Under the pieces are notes generated by a model. It worked only from the letters and a program-made list of their open reading frames with translations, did no database searches and was not told the origin of the DNA. Below are positions 8,163-16,830 of a stretch of DNA of 64,000 nt, one piece after another (position 1 is the first letter of the stretch; every line of letters starts with the position of its first letter). The position numbers were made by a program, and so were the translations under genes. The DNA is from Hyphomicrobiales bacterium (GTDB lineage Bacteria > Pseudomonadota > Alphaproteobacteria > Rhizobiales > Rhizobiaceae), in contig UCIT01000035.1 in assembly GCA_900472625.1 (NCBI GenBank), forward strand, positions 24,942-88,941, in the 5' to 3' direction.

Positions 8163-11100
8163 TTACTTCTTCATTTGCTCCTTCAAGGCAGCGAGCTTGG
8201 CGAAGGGCGAATCCGGATCGATCGGCTTCTCCTTGCGCGGCGGTTTTGCCTCGAAGCGCAGCGGCTGGGCGCCGCCGCGGTTGTTGTTGCGGTCGTTGCG
8301 ATCCTTGCGGTCACCACCACGGTCGTTGCGCTCACCGCCGCGGCCCTGATGCGGCTTGCCGCCATCCTTGCCACGGTTCGGACGGTTGCCGTCGCGGTTT
8401 TCGCCTTCGCCACCCTGGCGACGATGGCCGCGATCCTGACGTTCCTGACCCTGGCCACGCTCGCCCTGCGCGCGTTCGCCCTGGCCCCGTTCACCTTGAC
8501 CCTGGCGCTCGCCGCCACGGCGATCACCATGGCCGCGTGCCTGGCGCTGGTTGCTGTCGGTGCGCCCGCCAAGGCGCCACAACAGAACCGGCTTCGGCTC
8601 TTCCGTCTCCGCGGCGTCGGCAGCAGGTGCTGCTTCGGCAACGGCTTCCGGTGCGGCGGCTTCGGTTGCCGCTGTCTCGGCAACGGCGGCTTCGGCGACA
8701 GGCGCCTCTGCAGTCGCTGCCGGTGCTTCCGTCGATGCTTCCTCGGATGCGCTGTCGGCGTCGTCGTGATCGGCACCCTCTTCCGGCGCTGCTGCGACAA
8801 CGGTCTCCGCGGCCGTAGCGGACGATGCGTCCTGCGTGGCCAGATAGGCCGATGCCTCTTCCGGCTTCACGGCGTCGGCGCGATAGCCGAGACCCTTGAG
8901 GATCTCTTCCATGTCTTCGAGCGTTGCACCGAGAATGGAGAGCATCGCCGTCGTGGTCGTGAAGCGGCGACCGTCGTAGGCGCCCTCCGGACGGTTCGGC
9001 TGGCCGGGCTTCCACTGCAGCAGCGGACGGATGATGTCGGCCAGGCGCTCGAGAATATCGACGCGCACGGCACGCTTGCCGAGGAAACGGAAGCCGGCGA
9101 GCTTGTAGAATGTGCGCTCGTAGGTCGGATCGGTGACGACAGAGGTGCGGCCGGCGGCCAGTACCGGAATGAGATCGCCATAGCCCGGCTTGTCGAGGCC
9201 GTCGTTCTTCAGCGCCCAGAGCAGGGTGATGAGCTCGGCCGGTGCCGGCTTCAGAAGTGCCGGTACGAAGATGTGATAAGCGCCGAAGCGCACGCCGTAG
9301 CGGCGCATCGAAGCGCGCGCATCCTGATCCAGCGACTTGACCTCTTCGGTCACGTCGCGACGGAACAGAACGCCGAGATTTTCCACCAGCTGGAACGCCA
9401 GGCCCTTGGCCAGGCCCTGCAGGTCCTCGGCGCGCGACAAATCGTCGAGCGGCTTCAGGACCGTGCTGATATGATGATTGACGAAGCGCTCGACACGGGC
9501 GGCGACGTGGTCGCGCGCATTGCCGGTGAGTTGCTCGTCGGCAAGCAGAAGCACGCGTGGACGCATGATGTGCTCGGTGCCGAGCAGGCGCGCCACAGGA
9601 TCACCGATCCAGCGGATCACGCCATCGGCGCCGATCACCAGATCGCTATTGCCGGACGCATGGATACGCGCCGCACGGGCTTCAAATTCCAAAGCAAGCG
9701 CCTTTTGCGAAGCAGTCTGGACCGCCTTTGCGTCCGGACCATCCGCTCCCGATACAGGCGTGAACCGGAAACCGGACAACTGCCCCACATGATGTCCTTC
9801 AACAAAGACATCGCCATTTACACTGATTTCAGCTTCCAGCATCGCATTCTCTCTCAGGCGCTTCATGAGCACAGATGTCCTGCGATCAACAAAGCGTTTC
9901 GTCAACCTTTCATGTAACGCATCGGACAATCGATCTTCGATTTCCCGCGTCTTTTCCTGCCAGTGTGTCGGATCGGCAAGCCAACTGGGCCGATTCGATA
10001 CATAGGTCCACGTCCTTATCTGCGCGATTCGCGCCGAAAGCGTGTCAATTTCACCGTCCGTTCGGTCGGCACGGTGTACCTGCTCGGCAAGAAAGTTCTC
10101 ATTCACCGTGCCATAGCGCACGAGATCGGAAAAGAGGGTGGCAATAAGATCGGCATGTTGTGCCGGGGTAATGCGCCTGTAATCCGGTAGCGCGCAAGCT
10201 TCCCAGAGCTTCTCGACTCGCGCCGGCGTATCGGCGAGATCACGGATCTCGGGATAGCGCGACAGTTGCTCCAGCGCCTGCTGATCGACAGCCGGCAAAG
10301 CACGGGTAAGGCCGGCGATGCGCGGCGCGGTCTCGAGGCTTGCCCGCAATGATTGAATGGATTTGAAGTCGAAGTCGGTGGTGCGCCACTGCAAAACCTT
10401 GACGTTGTCGAAGTGGTGGCCCTCGATCCGCTGCACCAGCTCTTCGTCGAAGGGATCGACATGGCCGGTGACGCCGAACGTGCCGTCGCGCAGATGCCGA
10501 CCGGCGCGGCCGCCGATCTGGGCGAGTTCGGCGGGGTTCAGATTGCGGAACTGGTAGCCGTCGAACTTGCGGTCCTGGGCGAAGGCGACGTGATCGACGT
10601 CGAGGTTCAGCCCCATGCCGATCGCATCCGTCGCGACCAGATATTCGACGTCGCCCTGCTGGTAGAGTTCCACCTGCGAATTGCGGGTGCGCGGGCTGAG
10701 CGCGCCGAGCACGACGGCGGCGCCGCCGCGCTGGCGGCGGATCAGTTCGGCGATCGAATAGACCTCGTCGGCGGAAAAGGCGACGATGGCGGAGCGCTGC
10801 GGCAGGCGGGTGATCTTCTTCTGGCCGGCATAGAGCAGGTGCGACAGGCGCGGCCGCTCGATGACGGTGATGCCGGGAAGCAGGTGCTGCAGGATCGGCC
10901 GCATCGTGCCGGCGCCAAGCAGCAACGTCTCGTCGCGGCCGCGCAGATGCAGGATGCGGTCGGTGAAGATATGGCCGCGCTCGAGATCGCCGGCCAACTG
11001 GACCTCGTCGATGGCGACGAAAGCGGCCTTGGTCTCGCGCGGCATGGCTTCGACGGTGCAGACCGAGAAGCGGGCCTTGGGCGGCGAGATCTTTTCTTCG

Positions 11101-11291
11101 CCGGTGACCAGCGCGACATTCTGCACGCCGACCTTCTCGACGACGCGGCTGTAGACCTCACGCGCCAGCAGCCTCAATGGCAGGCCGATGATGCCGGTGC
11201 CGTGCGCAACCATGCGCTCGATGGCATAATGCGTCTTGCCGGTGTTGGTCGGGCCGAGCACCGCGGTCACGCCGCGGCCGCTCAATATCAT
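8163..11291 (-). CDS. Suv3-like superfamily 2 helicase with long low-complexity C-terminal tail
   Basis: A 1042-residue helicase from the chosen ATG. Motif I is GPTNTGKT (residues 13-20), motif II is DEVQ (95-98), and motif VI is QIGGRAGR (258-265). This set is typical of the Suv3/MgpS group of RNA helicases. The central part is alpha-helical and conserved in rhizobia. The last ~230 residues are an Ala/Glu-rich stretch followed by an Arg/Gly/Gln/Asp-rich, probably disordered and RNA-binding tail, ending in a short ordered FAKLAALKEQMKK. A GTG at 11378 would add 29 residues; the ATG was preferred because motif I is normally close to the N-terminus. It likely acts in RNA turnover or ribosome biogenesis. 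Confidence 0.85.
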   Translation of the reverse strand: MILSGRGVTAVLGPTNTGKTHYAIERMVAHGTGIIGLPLRLLAREVYSRVVEKVGVQNVALVTGEEKISPPKARFSVCTVEAMPRETKAAFVAIDEVQLAGDLERGHIFTDRILHLRGRDETLLLGAGTMRPILQHLLPGITVIERPRLSHLLYAGQKKITRLPQRSAIVAFSADEVYSIAELIRRQRGGAAVVLGALSPRTRNSQVELYQQGDVEYLVATDAIGMGLNLDVDHVAFAQDRKFDGYQFRNLNPAELAQIGGRAGRHLRDGTFGVTGHVDPFDEELVQRIEGHHFDNVKVLQWRTTDFDFKSIQSLRASLETAPRIAGLTRALPAVDQQALEQLSRYPEIRDLADTPARVEKLWEACALPDYRRITPAQHADLIATLFSDLVRYGTVNENFLAEQVHRADRTDGEIDTLSARIAQIRTWTYVSNRPSWLADPTHWQEKTREIEDRLSDALHERLTKRFVDRRTSVLMKRLRENAMLEAEISVNGDVFVEGHHVGQLSGFRFTPVSGADGPDAKAVQTASQKALALEFEARAARIHASGNSDLVIGADGVIRWIGDPVARLLGTEHIMRPRVLLLADEQLTGNARDHVAARVERFVNHHISTVLKPLDDLSRAEDLQGLAKGLAFQLVENLGVLFRRDVTEEVKSLDQDARASMRRYGVRFGAYHIFVPALLKPAPAELITLLWALKNDGLDKPGYGDLIPVLAAGRTSVVTDPTYERTFYKLAGFRFLGKRAVRVDILERLADIIRPLLQWKPGQPNRPEGAYDGRRFTTTTAMLSILGATLEDMEEILKGLGYRADAVKPEEASAYLATQDASSATAAETVVAAAPEEGADHDDADSASEEASTEAPAATAEAPVAEAAVAETAATEAAAPEAVAEAAPAADAAETEEPKPVLLWRLGGRTDSNQRQARGHGDRRGGERQGQGERGQGERAQGERGQGQERQDRGHRRQGGEGENRDGNRPNRGKDGGKPHQGRGGERNDRGGDRKDRNDRNNNRGGAQPLRFEAKPPRKEKPIDPDSPFAKLAALKEQMKK

Positions 11292-11916
11292 GGGCTGCGA
11301 TGTCAGCGTCTTTGTCCTGCAGACGGGGCGAGAGAGCCCCGGAGATAAATCAAGCTTCAGATCGGAAGCAGACAACACATGGACAGCCGATCGCTCAAAC
11401 GCAAGGGCCGATGTGCATTTGGCGGCCAGTTTTCGACTGCGCGAATAGCTTGCAGAATGCGCGCATAACGATTCGGAACAGCTGGGGAACGAATCGGAGA
11501 CGAATCGCTGACTCTGGATGATTCAGTGTTTGTTCACGGCTAAGTATTGATTTTGAATCACTTTTTCCCACCAGATGCTGAATCGGAAGAGTCGCGCATA
11601 GATTGCGTGGGCATTTTCCTGGTCCCGATAGTCTTCACAGATGCGCCGTTCTTTGGATACGCGGTCGCCTGGTGCGTTATCGATACAGGCCGGCTATCCA
11701 GTTCGCGCCTCGATCAAAGCCGGAACAAACAGCAGACGAATCAGAGACTGCGCAGTTTTCCTGATATGTTCACGCCAATATATTGTATTTAAATGAATTT
11801 TTAACCATAGGGACGATTGCATCCTTTGGCACGCACGTCCTCTGGTGCCGATATGGGTAATCGGCACCCGGTTTGATGTCGGCTACAGAATTATTGTCCC
11901 GTTGGAAAATATCTGC
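11292..11916. other. Intergenic region, helicase leader and upstream of the DUF3309 gene
   Basis: About 625 bases with no convincing gene. Short repeated GAATC-containing words cluster around 11470-11530. The region is visibly more AT-rich than its neighbours towards 11750-11810. Confidence 0.35.
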
Positions 11917-11941
11917 GGAACAAAAATCACCTTTGCGTGTT
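11917..11941 (+). promoter_or_regulatory. EcfG-type promoter upstream of the DUF3309 gene
   Basis: GGAAC at 11917-11921 is followed after 17 bases by GTT at 11939-11941. This fits the general-stress sigma factor consensus. The predicted transcript starts about 35 bases before the ATG at 11983, a natural distance. It may also drive the following glycine-zipper lipoprotein gene. Confidence 0.6.
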
Positions 11942-11982
11942 TCTCGCTCATTCAAACTCGTAATGCGCTGAGGTCACCGGAT

Positions 11983-12138
11983 ATGCTTGGAACAATACTT
12001 CTCATTATCCTTATTCTGCTTTTGCTAGGCGCTTTGCCGAATTGGGGCTATAGCCGCGGTTGGGGCTATGGACCTTCGGGCGGCTTGGGGCTAGTTCTGG
12101 TCATTATTATCATTCTTGTACTCATGGGCCGGATCTAA
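11983..12138 (+). CDS. DUF3309 small membrane protein
   Basis: A 51-residue protein with two hydrophobic segments (LGTILLIILILLLLGALP and GLVLVIIIILVLMG) joined by a WGYSRGWGYGPSGG loop. This is the DUF3309 pattern. The ATG at 11983 is chosen because the upstream in-frame codons are polar and lie over the predicted promoter. Function is unknown; proteins of this kind are often stress-induced, in keeping with the EcfG-like promoter. Confidence 0.85.
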   Translation: MLGTILLIILILLLLGALPNWGYSRGWGYGPSGGLGLVLVIIIILVLMGRI

Positions 12139-12165
12139 GCGCCCGAATAACCTGGGAGAAATGTC

Positions 12166-12426
12166 ATGATGAAGAAGATTGTCCTCATTGGTGCCCTGGT
12201 CGGCGCACTGGCCTCGTGCACCGCGACGGAGCAGGGCACTGCGATCGGCGCAGGCAGCGGAGCCCTCATCGGCGGCGCGATCAGCCATAGCTGGGGTGGT
12301 GCAGCCGTCGGCGCCGTGGCCGGTGGCCTGGCAGGCGCGCTGATCGGCCAGTCGGTCGAACGCCGCGGCTACTGCGTCTATCGCGACCGTTACGGTCGTC
12401 GCTACGAAGCGCGTTGCCCACGTTAA
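12166..12426 (+). CDS. Glycine-zipper lipoprotein
   Basis: An 86-residue protein with a signal peptide and lipobox LASC near residue 18. A run of GxxxG repeats follows (AIGAGSGALIGGAISH, AVGAVAGGLAGALIGQ). It ends with a short Arg/Tyr-rich segment. Such glycine-zipper proteins span or coat the outer membrane, like the OsmB and SlyB groups, many of them osmotically or stress induced. It follows the DUF3309 gene by 27 bases and has its own GGAGAA ribosome site, so co-expression is likely. Confidence 0.85.
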   Translation: MMKKIVLIGALVGALASCTATEQGTAIGAGSGALIGGAISHSWGGAAVGAVAGGLAGALIGQSVERRGYCVYRDRYGRRYEARCPR

Positions 12427-12433
12427 GGATTTC

Positions 12434-12451
12434 TGCCTGATCGATCAGGCA
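12434..12451. repeat. 18-bp perfect palindrome
   Basis: TGCCTGATC and its exact complement GATCAGGCA meet with no gap, 8 bases past the lipoprotein stop. It could be a stem in the 3' UTR or a protein-binding dyad. Confidence 0.6.
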
Positions 12452-12463
12452 AGCTCCGAAAAA

Positions 12464-12493
12464 GAAAGGCGTCGGTTCTCCGGCGCCTTTTTG
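12464..12493 (+). terminator. Terminator after the glycine-zipper gene
   Basis: The stem pairs AAAGGCGTCGG with CCGGCGCCTTT around a TTCT loop and continues into TTTTTG. Confidence 0.88.
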
Positions 12494-12529
12494 TTTGCTT
12501 GATTGAAGTCTCGCCGCGCTGAGTTCTCT

Positions 12530-12910
12530 TCAGGCGGAAATTTCCCCGATCAGCGAGCCTGCGGGAATATTCCATTCCCTGCTCAGCTTTCTGATTTGAT
12601 CCAGATTGATTTCCCGCTTGCCGTTGAGGAGATCGGCCGCTCGCGCCTTCGAGCCGATGACGCCTATCAGATCGGCGCGGGTGTAGTTGTTTGCTGCCAT
12701 CACCGACTTGATCACCTCGATAGGACTCGCAGCCGCGATCGGATAGTGCTTGGCCTCATACTGCTCGATCAACAAGACGAGCGCGTCGAAATGCGCGGCC
12801 GCGTCGGATCCTTCGTCGGGTTCATTCTCGAAATACGGCCTGACTTCAGCCAGGGCAGCCTTGTATTCTTCTTCGCTCCGAAGCGTTCGGAAATCCTTCA
12901 AATTCAACAT
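12530..12910 (-). CDS. higA: HigA-type antitoxin, HTH regulator
   Basis: A 126-residue protein. Residues ~65-125 form an XRE-like helix-turn-helix (NYTRADLIGVIGSKARAADLLNGKREIN), typical of HigA antitoxins with an N-terminal helical part. The ATG at 12910 has AAGGGA at a good distance. It follows the toxin gene by 16 bases, the usual toxin-first order. It should neutralise HigB and repress the operon through the inverted repeat at 13264-13303. Confidence 0.88.
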   Translation of the reverse strand: MLNLKDFRTLRSEEEYKAALAEVRPYFENEPDEGSDAAAHFDALVLLIEQYEAKHYPIAAASPIEVIKSVMAANNYTRADLIGVIGSKARAADLLNGKREINLDQIRKLSREWNIPAGSLIGEISA

Positions 12911-12926
12911 TTCGATCCCTTTCACC

Positions 12927-13238
12927 TCAGAGTTCATGCACGTCAATCGCGTCGTATTGCGCATGCGTTCCAACAAACAGGACGTAGATCCGCTTCGATC
13001 GAAACGCGACCAACCCTACGATGCGGTACTTGTTGCCACCGACGTCAAAGATAACCTTGTTGCCGGCAACAAGGTCGGCGGAGTTGAAAGTCTTCTTCAA
13101 TTCGCTGAAATTGCTCCAGCTTGCTTTGGACGCGGTGGCATACCACTCCGTCATCGCTGCTTGCGCCATGTCTCTTGGCCGCCCCTTCGGCAAGGCTGTC
13201 CAGAAATTGACGAGAGCGGATTTCGCGATAACGTTCAT
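12927..13238 (-). CDS. higB: HigB-type mRNA interferase toxin
   Basis: A 103-residue RelE/HigB-superfamily toxin of the HigB-2 type. It has the N-terminal FWTALPKGRPRD region, the central NKVIFDVGGNKYRIVGLVAF strand pair, and the C-terminal KRIYVLFVGTHAQYDAIDV, as in family members that cut mRNA in the ribosomal A site. Translation starts at ATG 13238 with GGAG about ten bases upstream. The pair is compact and intact, so it is probably active. Confidence 0.88.
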   Translation of the reverse strand: MNVIAKSALVNFWTALPKGRPRDMAQAAMTEWYATASKASWSNFSELKKTFNSADLVAGNKVIFDVGGNKYRIVGLVAFRSKRIYVLFVGTHAQYDAIDVHEL

Positions 13239-13252
13239 GCCCGTTTCGCTCC

Positions 13253-13303
13253 TCTATAGCGCGTTCCCAATTTGGAAACAAGCCGAAGTTTCCAGATTGG
13301 GAA
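13253..13303 (-). promoter_or_regulatory. higBA promoter with paired operator
   Basis: Two copies of a TTCC-N6-GGAA dyad lie at 13264-13277 and 13290-13303, about 26 bp apart. Together they form a 16-bp inverted repeat with one mismatch. A -35 TTGTTT (13281-13276) and -10 TATAGA (13258-13253) with 17-bp spacing surround the first copy. This is the expected arrangement for HigA autorepression. Confidence 0.75.
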
Positions 13304-13370
13304 TTTCAGCACGTCGTCGCCTCAACGAGCATCATCGCATCCGCGATTGCGTGGCGGCAATGCCGTGAAT

Positions 13371-13406
13371 CAAACAAAAAGGCCGCATCGCGGGAGCGAT
13401 ACGGCC
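13371..13406 (-). terminator. Terminator after efp
   Basis: An 11-bp stem with one mismatch (GGCCGCATCGC with GCGATACGGCC) and a 4-nt loop. On the minus strand it is followed by TTTTTGTTTG. Confidence 0.88.
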
Positions 13407-13432
13407 TTCGATACAAAGCTGACCAGCAACAA

Positions 13433-14002
13433 TCAGTTCTTGGCGCGCTCGACGTAGGAATTGTCTTCGGTGGCGATGACGACGCGGGTGCCGGCGTCGA
13501 TATGCGGCGGGACCAGGGTGCGGATGCCGTTCGACAGGATGGCTGGCTTGTAGGAAGACGACGCCGTCTGGCCCTTGACGACCGGTTCGGTCTCGGTGAT
13601 CTCGAGCGTGACGTGGCGCGGAAGGACGATCGCGAGCGCGATGCCTTCGTGCATCGACAGGATGCAGACCATGCCTTCCTGGAGGTAGGCCTTCTGGTCG
13701 CCCATCGTCTCGACGTCGACGACGATCTGGTCGTAGTTCTCAGGGTTCATGAAGTGGAAGCCTTCGCCATCTTCATAAAGGAACTGGTGGTTGACGTCTT
13801 CGACGAAGGCGCGCTCGACCTGTTCCGTCGTGCGCCAGCGCTCCGACACCTTCACGCCGTCGACGATGCGGCGCATGTCGACCTGAGTGACCGGCGTGCC
13901 CTTGCCCGGATGGAAATTGTTGGCCGTCAGAACGACGTACAGCTTGCCGTCCACATCGAGGACGTTGCCCTTGCGGACAGAAGAGGCGATGACCTTGACC
14001 AT
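13433..14002 (-). CDS. efp: Elongation factor P
   Basis: A 189-residue EF-P with its three domains. The conserved HPGKG loop puts lysine at position 34, the site that EpmA beta-lysylates in enterobacteria. EF-P binds between the P and E sites and relieves stalling at polyproline. The modifying genes epmA and epmB are divergently transcribed just upstream, which supports lysine-34 modification in this organism rather than rhamnosylation. Length and start are standard. Confidence 0.97.
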   Translation of the reverse strand: MVKVIASSVRKGNVLDVDGKLYVVLTANNFHPGKGTPVTQVDMRRIVDGVKVSERWRTTEQVERAFVEDVNHQFLYEDGEGFHFMNPENYDQIVVDVETMGDQKAYLQEGMVCILSMHEGIALAIVLPRHVTLEITETEPVVKGQTASSSYKPAILSNGIRTLVPPHIDAGTRVVIATEDNSYVERAKN

Positions 14003-14190
14003 AAGACTTCCTTGTAACTCGGCTTTTGGCGTCGTAGAGGACTTTCGAAATGGTCCCGGAGACGCAATTAAGTATTCTTTGGGGGCGCAACTAACCTAAA
14101 ATCAGGCAAATAGCCAGCCCTCGCGTTGGCCGATCCTATGAGGCCGACGTAAGGCCAGTATTCAAGACAAGCAGTCGAGGACCGCATTCG

Positions 14191-15255
14191 ATGAAAGCCC
14201 CGATCGCCAAAGCGTCTCCCTGGTGGACGCCCAGCGTCCATGCCGATCGCCGGCCGTTCCTGATCGGGCGGAATGCGATCCAGTCGGCGTTGCGCGTCTA
14301 TTTTGCCTGCGAGGACTTCATCGAGGTCGATACCGCGACGCTGCAGGTGTCGCCCGGCAACGAGGCGCATCTGCATGCCTTTGCCACCGAGGCGCTGACG
14401 ACCGACGGCCAGGCCGCGCCCTTCTATCTCCACACGTCGCCGGAATTCGCCTGCAAGAAACTGCTGGCATCAGGCGAACAACGGATCGCCTGCTTCGCGC
14501 ATGTCTACCGCAATCGCGAGCGCGGGCCGCTGCATCATCCCGAGTTCACCATGCTCGAGTGGTATCGCACCGGCGAAAGCTACGAGAGCCTGATGATGGA
14601 CTGCGTTCGTATCCTGGCGCTGGCGGCGGAGACGGCGAAGGCTGATGTGCTCAGCTATCGCGACGCCGTCTGCGATCCGTTCGCCGGGCCGGAACGGCTG
14701 AGCGTGGCGGACGCGTTCAGGCGCCATGCGGATATCGACCTCTTGGCATCGGTCAGTGCCGACGGCTCGACCGATCGCGGGCATCTCGCCGCCGAGATGA
14801 ACAGGGTGGAGATGCGCGTCTCGAAGGACGACCAATGGGCCGATCTGTTCAGCCGGGTGCTGGTCGAGAAGATCGAGCCGCATCTCGGCATGGGGCGGGT
14901 GACCATTCTCGACGAATATCCGGTGTCGGAGGCAGCGCTTGCCCGGCCTTCCGTCAATGATCCGCGTGTCGCTGAGCGCTTCGAGGTCTATGCCTGCGGC
15001 GTCGAGCTGGCCAATGGCTTCGGCGAACTTACCGATCCTGTCGAGCAGCGCCGGCGCTTCGAGATCGAGATGGCGGAGAAGAACCGCGTCTATGGCGAGA
15101 CCTATCCGATCGACGAGGATCTGCTTGAGGCGCTTGCCATCATGCCCGAAGCCAGCGGTATCGCGCTCGGCTTCGACCGGCTGGTGATGCTGGCGACGGG
15201 CGCGCGGCGGATCGAGCAGGTGCTGTGGGCACCGGTCGCGGAGTATGGCTCATGA
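14191..15255 (+). CDS. epmA: EF-P beta-lysine ligase EpmA (PoxA/GenX)
   Basis: A 354-residue class II lysyl-tRNA-synthetase paralogue without the anticodon-binding domain. Motif 2 is visible as CFAHVYRNRERGPLHHPEFTMLEW and motif 3 as GIALGFDRLVML. It activates beta-lysine and transfers it to EF-P Lys34. Its last codons overlap the epmB ATG, and efp lies divergently 188 bases away. Confidence 0.95.
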   Translation: MKAPIAKASPWWTPSVHADRRPFLIGRNAIQSALRVYFACEDFIEVDTATLQVSPGNEAHLHAFATEALTTDGQAAPFYLHTSPEFACKKLLASGEQRIACFAHVYRNRERGPLHHPEFTMLEWYRTGESYESLMMDCVRILALAAETAKADVLSYRDAVCDPFAGPERLSVADAFRRHADIDLLASVSADGSTDRGHLAAEMNRVEMRVSKDDQWADLFSRVLVEKIEPHLGMGRVTILDEYPVSEAALARPSVNDPRVAERFEVYACGVELANGFGELTDPVEQRRRFEIEMAEKNRVYGETYPIDEDLLEALAIMPEASGIALGFDRLVMLATGARRIEQVLWAPVAEYGS

Positions 15256-16307
15256 ACATCGTCAGGCCGATCAAGACGGTGGATGACCTCGGCGATGCCG
15301 GGCTTGTCGGCGATCGCGATCGGGCGGCGCTGGAAGAGGTTGCGGCACGCTATGCGATCGCGCTGACGCCCACGGTTTCACGGCTGATCGACCGCACCGA
15401 TCCCGACGACCCGATCGCCCGCCAGTTCGTGCCTGACGCGGCGGAACTGTTGGTGACGCCAGAGGAGCGGGCCGATCCGATCGGCGATCACGCGCATAGC
15501 CCTGTCGAAGGGATCGTCCATCGCTATCCCGATAGGGTGCTCCTGAAGGCGGTGCATGTGTGCCCGGTCTACTGCCGCTTCTGCTTCCGCCGCGAAATGG
15601 TCGGTCCTCAGGGGCTCGGCACACTCGATCCAGATGCGATGAAGGCGGCGTTCGATTATATCCGCGCGCATGGCGAGATCTGGGAGGTGATCCTCACCGG
15701 CGGCGATCCGCTGGTGCTGTCGCCGCGGCGGCTGCGGGAAATCCTGGTTCAGCTGGCCGATATCGAGCACGTCAAGATCATCAGGTTTCACACGCGCGTG
15801 CCTGTCGTTGACCCCTTGAAGGTCGATGCGGCGCTGATCGATGCGCTGAAGGCGAGCGGCAAGACGGTTTACGTGGCGCTGCATGCCAATCATCCGCGCG
15901 AGATGACGGCCGAGGCCCGGGCGGCCTGCGCGCGCCTCGTCGATGCTGGGATCGTCATGCTCAGCCAGTCGGTGCTGCTCAAGGGTGTCAACGACGATGC
16001 CGGTGTGCTGGCGGAACTGATGAAGGCGTTCGTGGAGACGCGCGTAAAACCCTATTACCTGCATCATCCCGATCTCGCGCCGGGCACCGGCCACTTCCGG
16101 CTGTCCGTCGAGGAGGGACAGGCGATCGTTTCGGCGCTGCGCGGCCGCATCTCGGGATTGTGCCAGCCGACCTATATTCTGGATATTCCGGGCGGCTATG
16201 GCAAAGCAGCGATTAACGAAAACGCGATCCGAAAGACGGCAGAGGGTTGCTATTCCGTTTCCGACTACAACGGCAAGGAGCATGTCTATCCGCCGCAAGG
16301 CGAATGA
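15252..16307 (+). CDS. epmB: EF-P lysine 2,3-aminomutase EpmB (radical SAM)
   Basis: A 351-residue KamA-type radical SAM enzyme. The iron-sulfur cluster motif CxxxCxxC is at residues 104, 108 and 111 (CPVYCRFC), with the ILTGGDPLVL and YYLHHPDLAPGTGHFR blocks of lysine aminomutases. It makes (R)-beta-lysine for EpmA. The ATG at 15252 overlaps the epmA stop (ATGA). No epmC hydroxylase is present nearby. Confidence 0.93.
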   Translation: MNIVRPIKTVDDLGDAGLVGDRDRAALEEVAARYAIALTPTVSRLIDRTDPDDPIARQFVPDAAELLVTPEERADPIGDHAHSPVEGIVHRYPDRVLLKAVHVCPVYCRFCFRREMVGPQGLGTLDPDAMKAAFDYIRAHGEIWEVILTGGDPLVLSPRRLREILVQLADIEHVKIIRFHTRVPVVDPLKVDAALIDALKASGKTVYVALHANHPREMTAEARAACARLVDAGIVMLSQSVLLKGVNDDAGVLAELMKAFVETRVKPYYLHHPDLAPGTGHFRLSVEEGQAIVSALRGRISGLCQPTYILDIPGGYGKAAINENAIRKTAEGCYSVSDYNGKEHVYPPQGE

Positions 16308-16578
16308 CTGTCTCGTTTTACGTTTCATTTCAGCACTGTCGCTGATCCAGAATCTAACGTTTTCCCGTTTAAGCACTTTCCGCAAGCTCATGAAGCGATT
16401 TGCTTATCTCTACTGCGGCGCGAAAGCAGATAAATTTTTAGATTTCCGTCAGAGCCAGATTTAACCACATGTTTTAGCGGAATATTGGGTTTTCCTCCTT
16501 AAAAGCACGTCATGACACGGTGACGAGTACAGGGCGATGAGCGCCCGCTCTGGTTATGACAAGCTTGGAGATGTGAGG

Positions 16579-16830
16579 ATGAATACGACGATCCGCGAAC
16601 TGCTTGCGAAATTCGGCAAGCTGCCTGTGGCCATCGAAACGGTCGGCGACGATGCCGACCTTTATGCGGTCGGGCTCACCTCCTTCGCCTCGGTCCAACT
16701 CATGCTCGGCATCGAGGATGCCTTCGACATCGAGTTTCCCGACAACCTCCTCAACCGCAAATCATTCGCCAGCATCTCGGCCATCGCCAAGACTGTCGAC
16801 ATGATCCAGGACGCCCGGAAGGTTGCCTGA
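16579..16830 (+). CDS. Carrier protein for amino acid:[carrier protein] ligase
   Basis: An 83-residue acyl-carrier-like protein. The phosphopantetheine site is Ser35 in the DLYAVGLTSFASVQLM helix start, with LTS replacing the usual DSL. The sequence closely resembles the small Agrobacterium carrier protein of known structure that is the cognate partner of an aminoacyl-carrier ligase, as I recall it. The start at 16579 has GGAG 8 bases upstream; a possible upstream ATG at 16537 lacks conservation. The stop overlaps the next start (TGATG). About 270 AT-rich bases precede it and probably hold the cluster promoter, with a small GGGCG/GCGCCC hairpin at ~16533-16547. Confidence 0.88.
   Translation: MNTTIRELLAKFGKLPVAIETVGDDADLYAVGLTSFASVQLMLGIEDAFDIEFPDNLLNRKSFASISAIAKTVDMIQDARKVA

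Noticed and set aside
7926..9917. 663-codon frame on the plus strand opposite the helicase gene
   Set aside because: It is a codon-position shadow of the low-complexity helicase tail. Its translation has no family resemblance.
11292..11378. GTG start for the helicase at 11378
   Set aside because: It would add 29 residues before motif I that look unlike the family. Not excluded.
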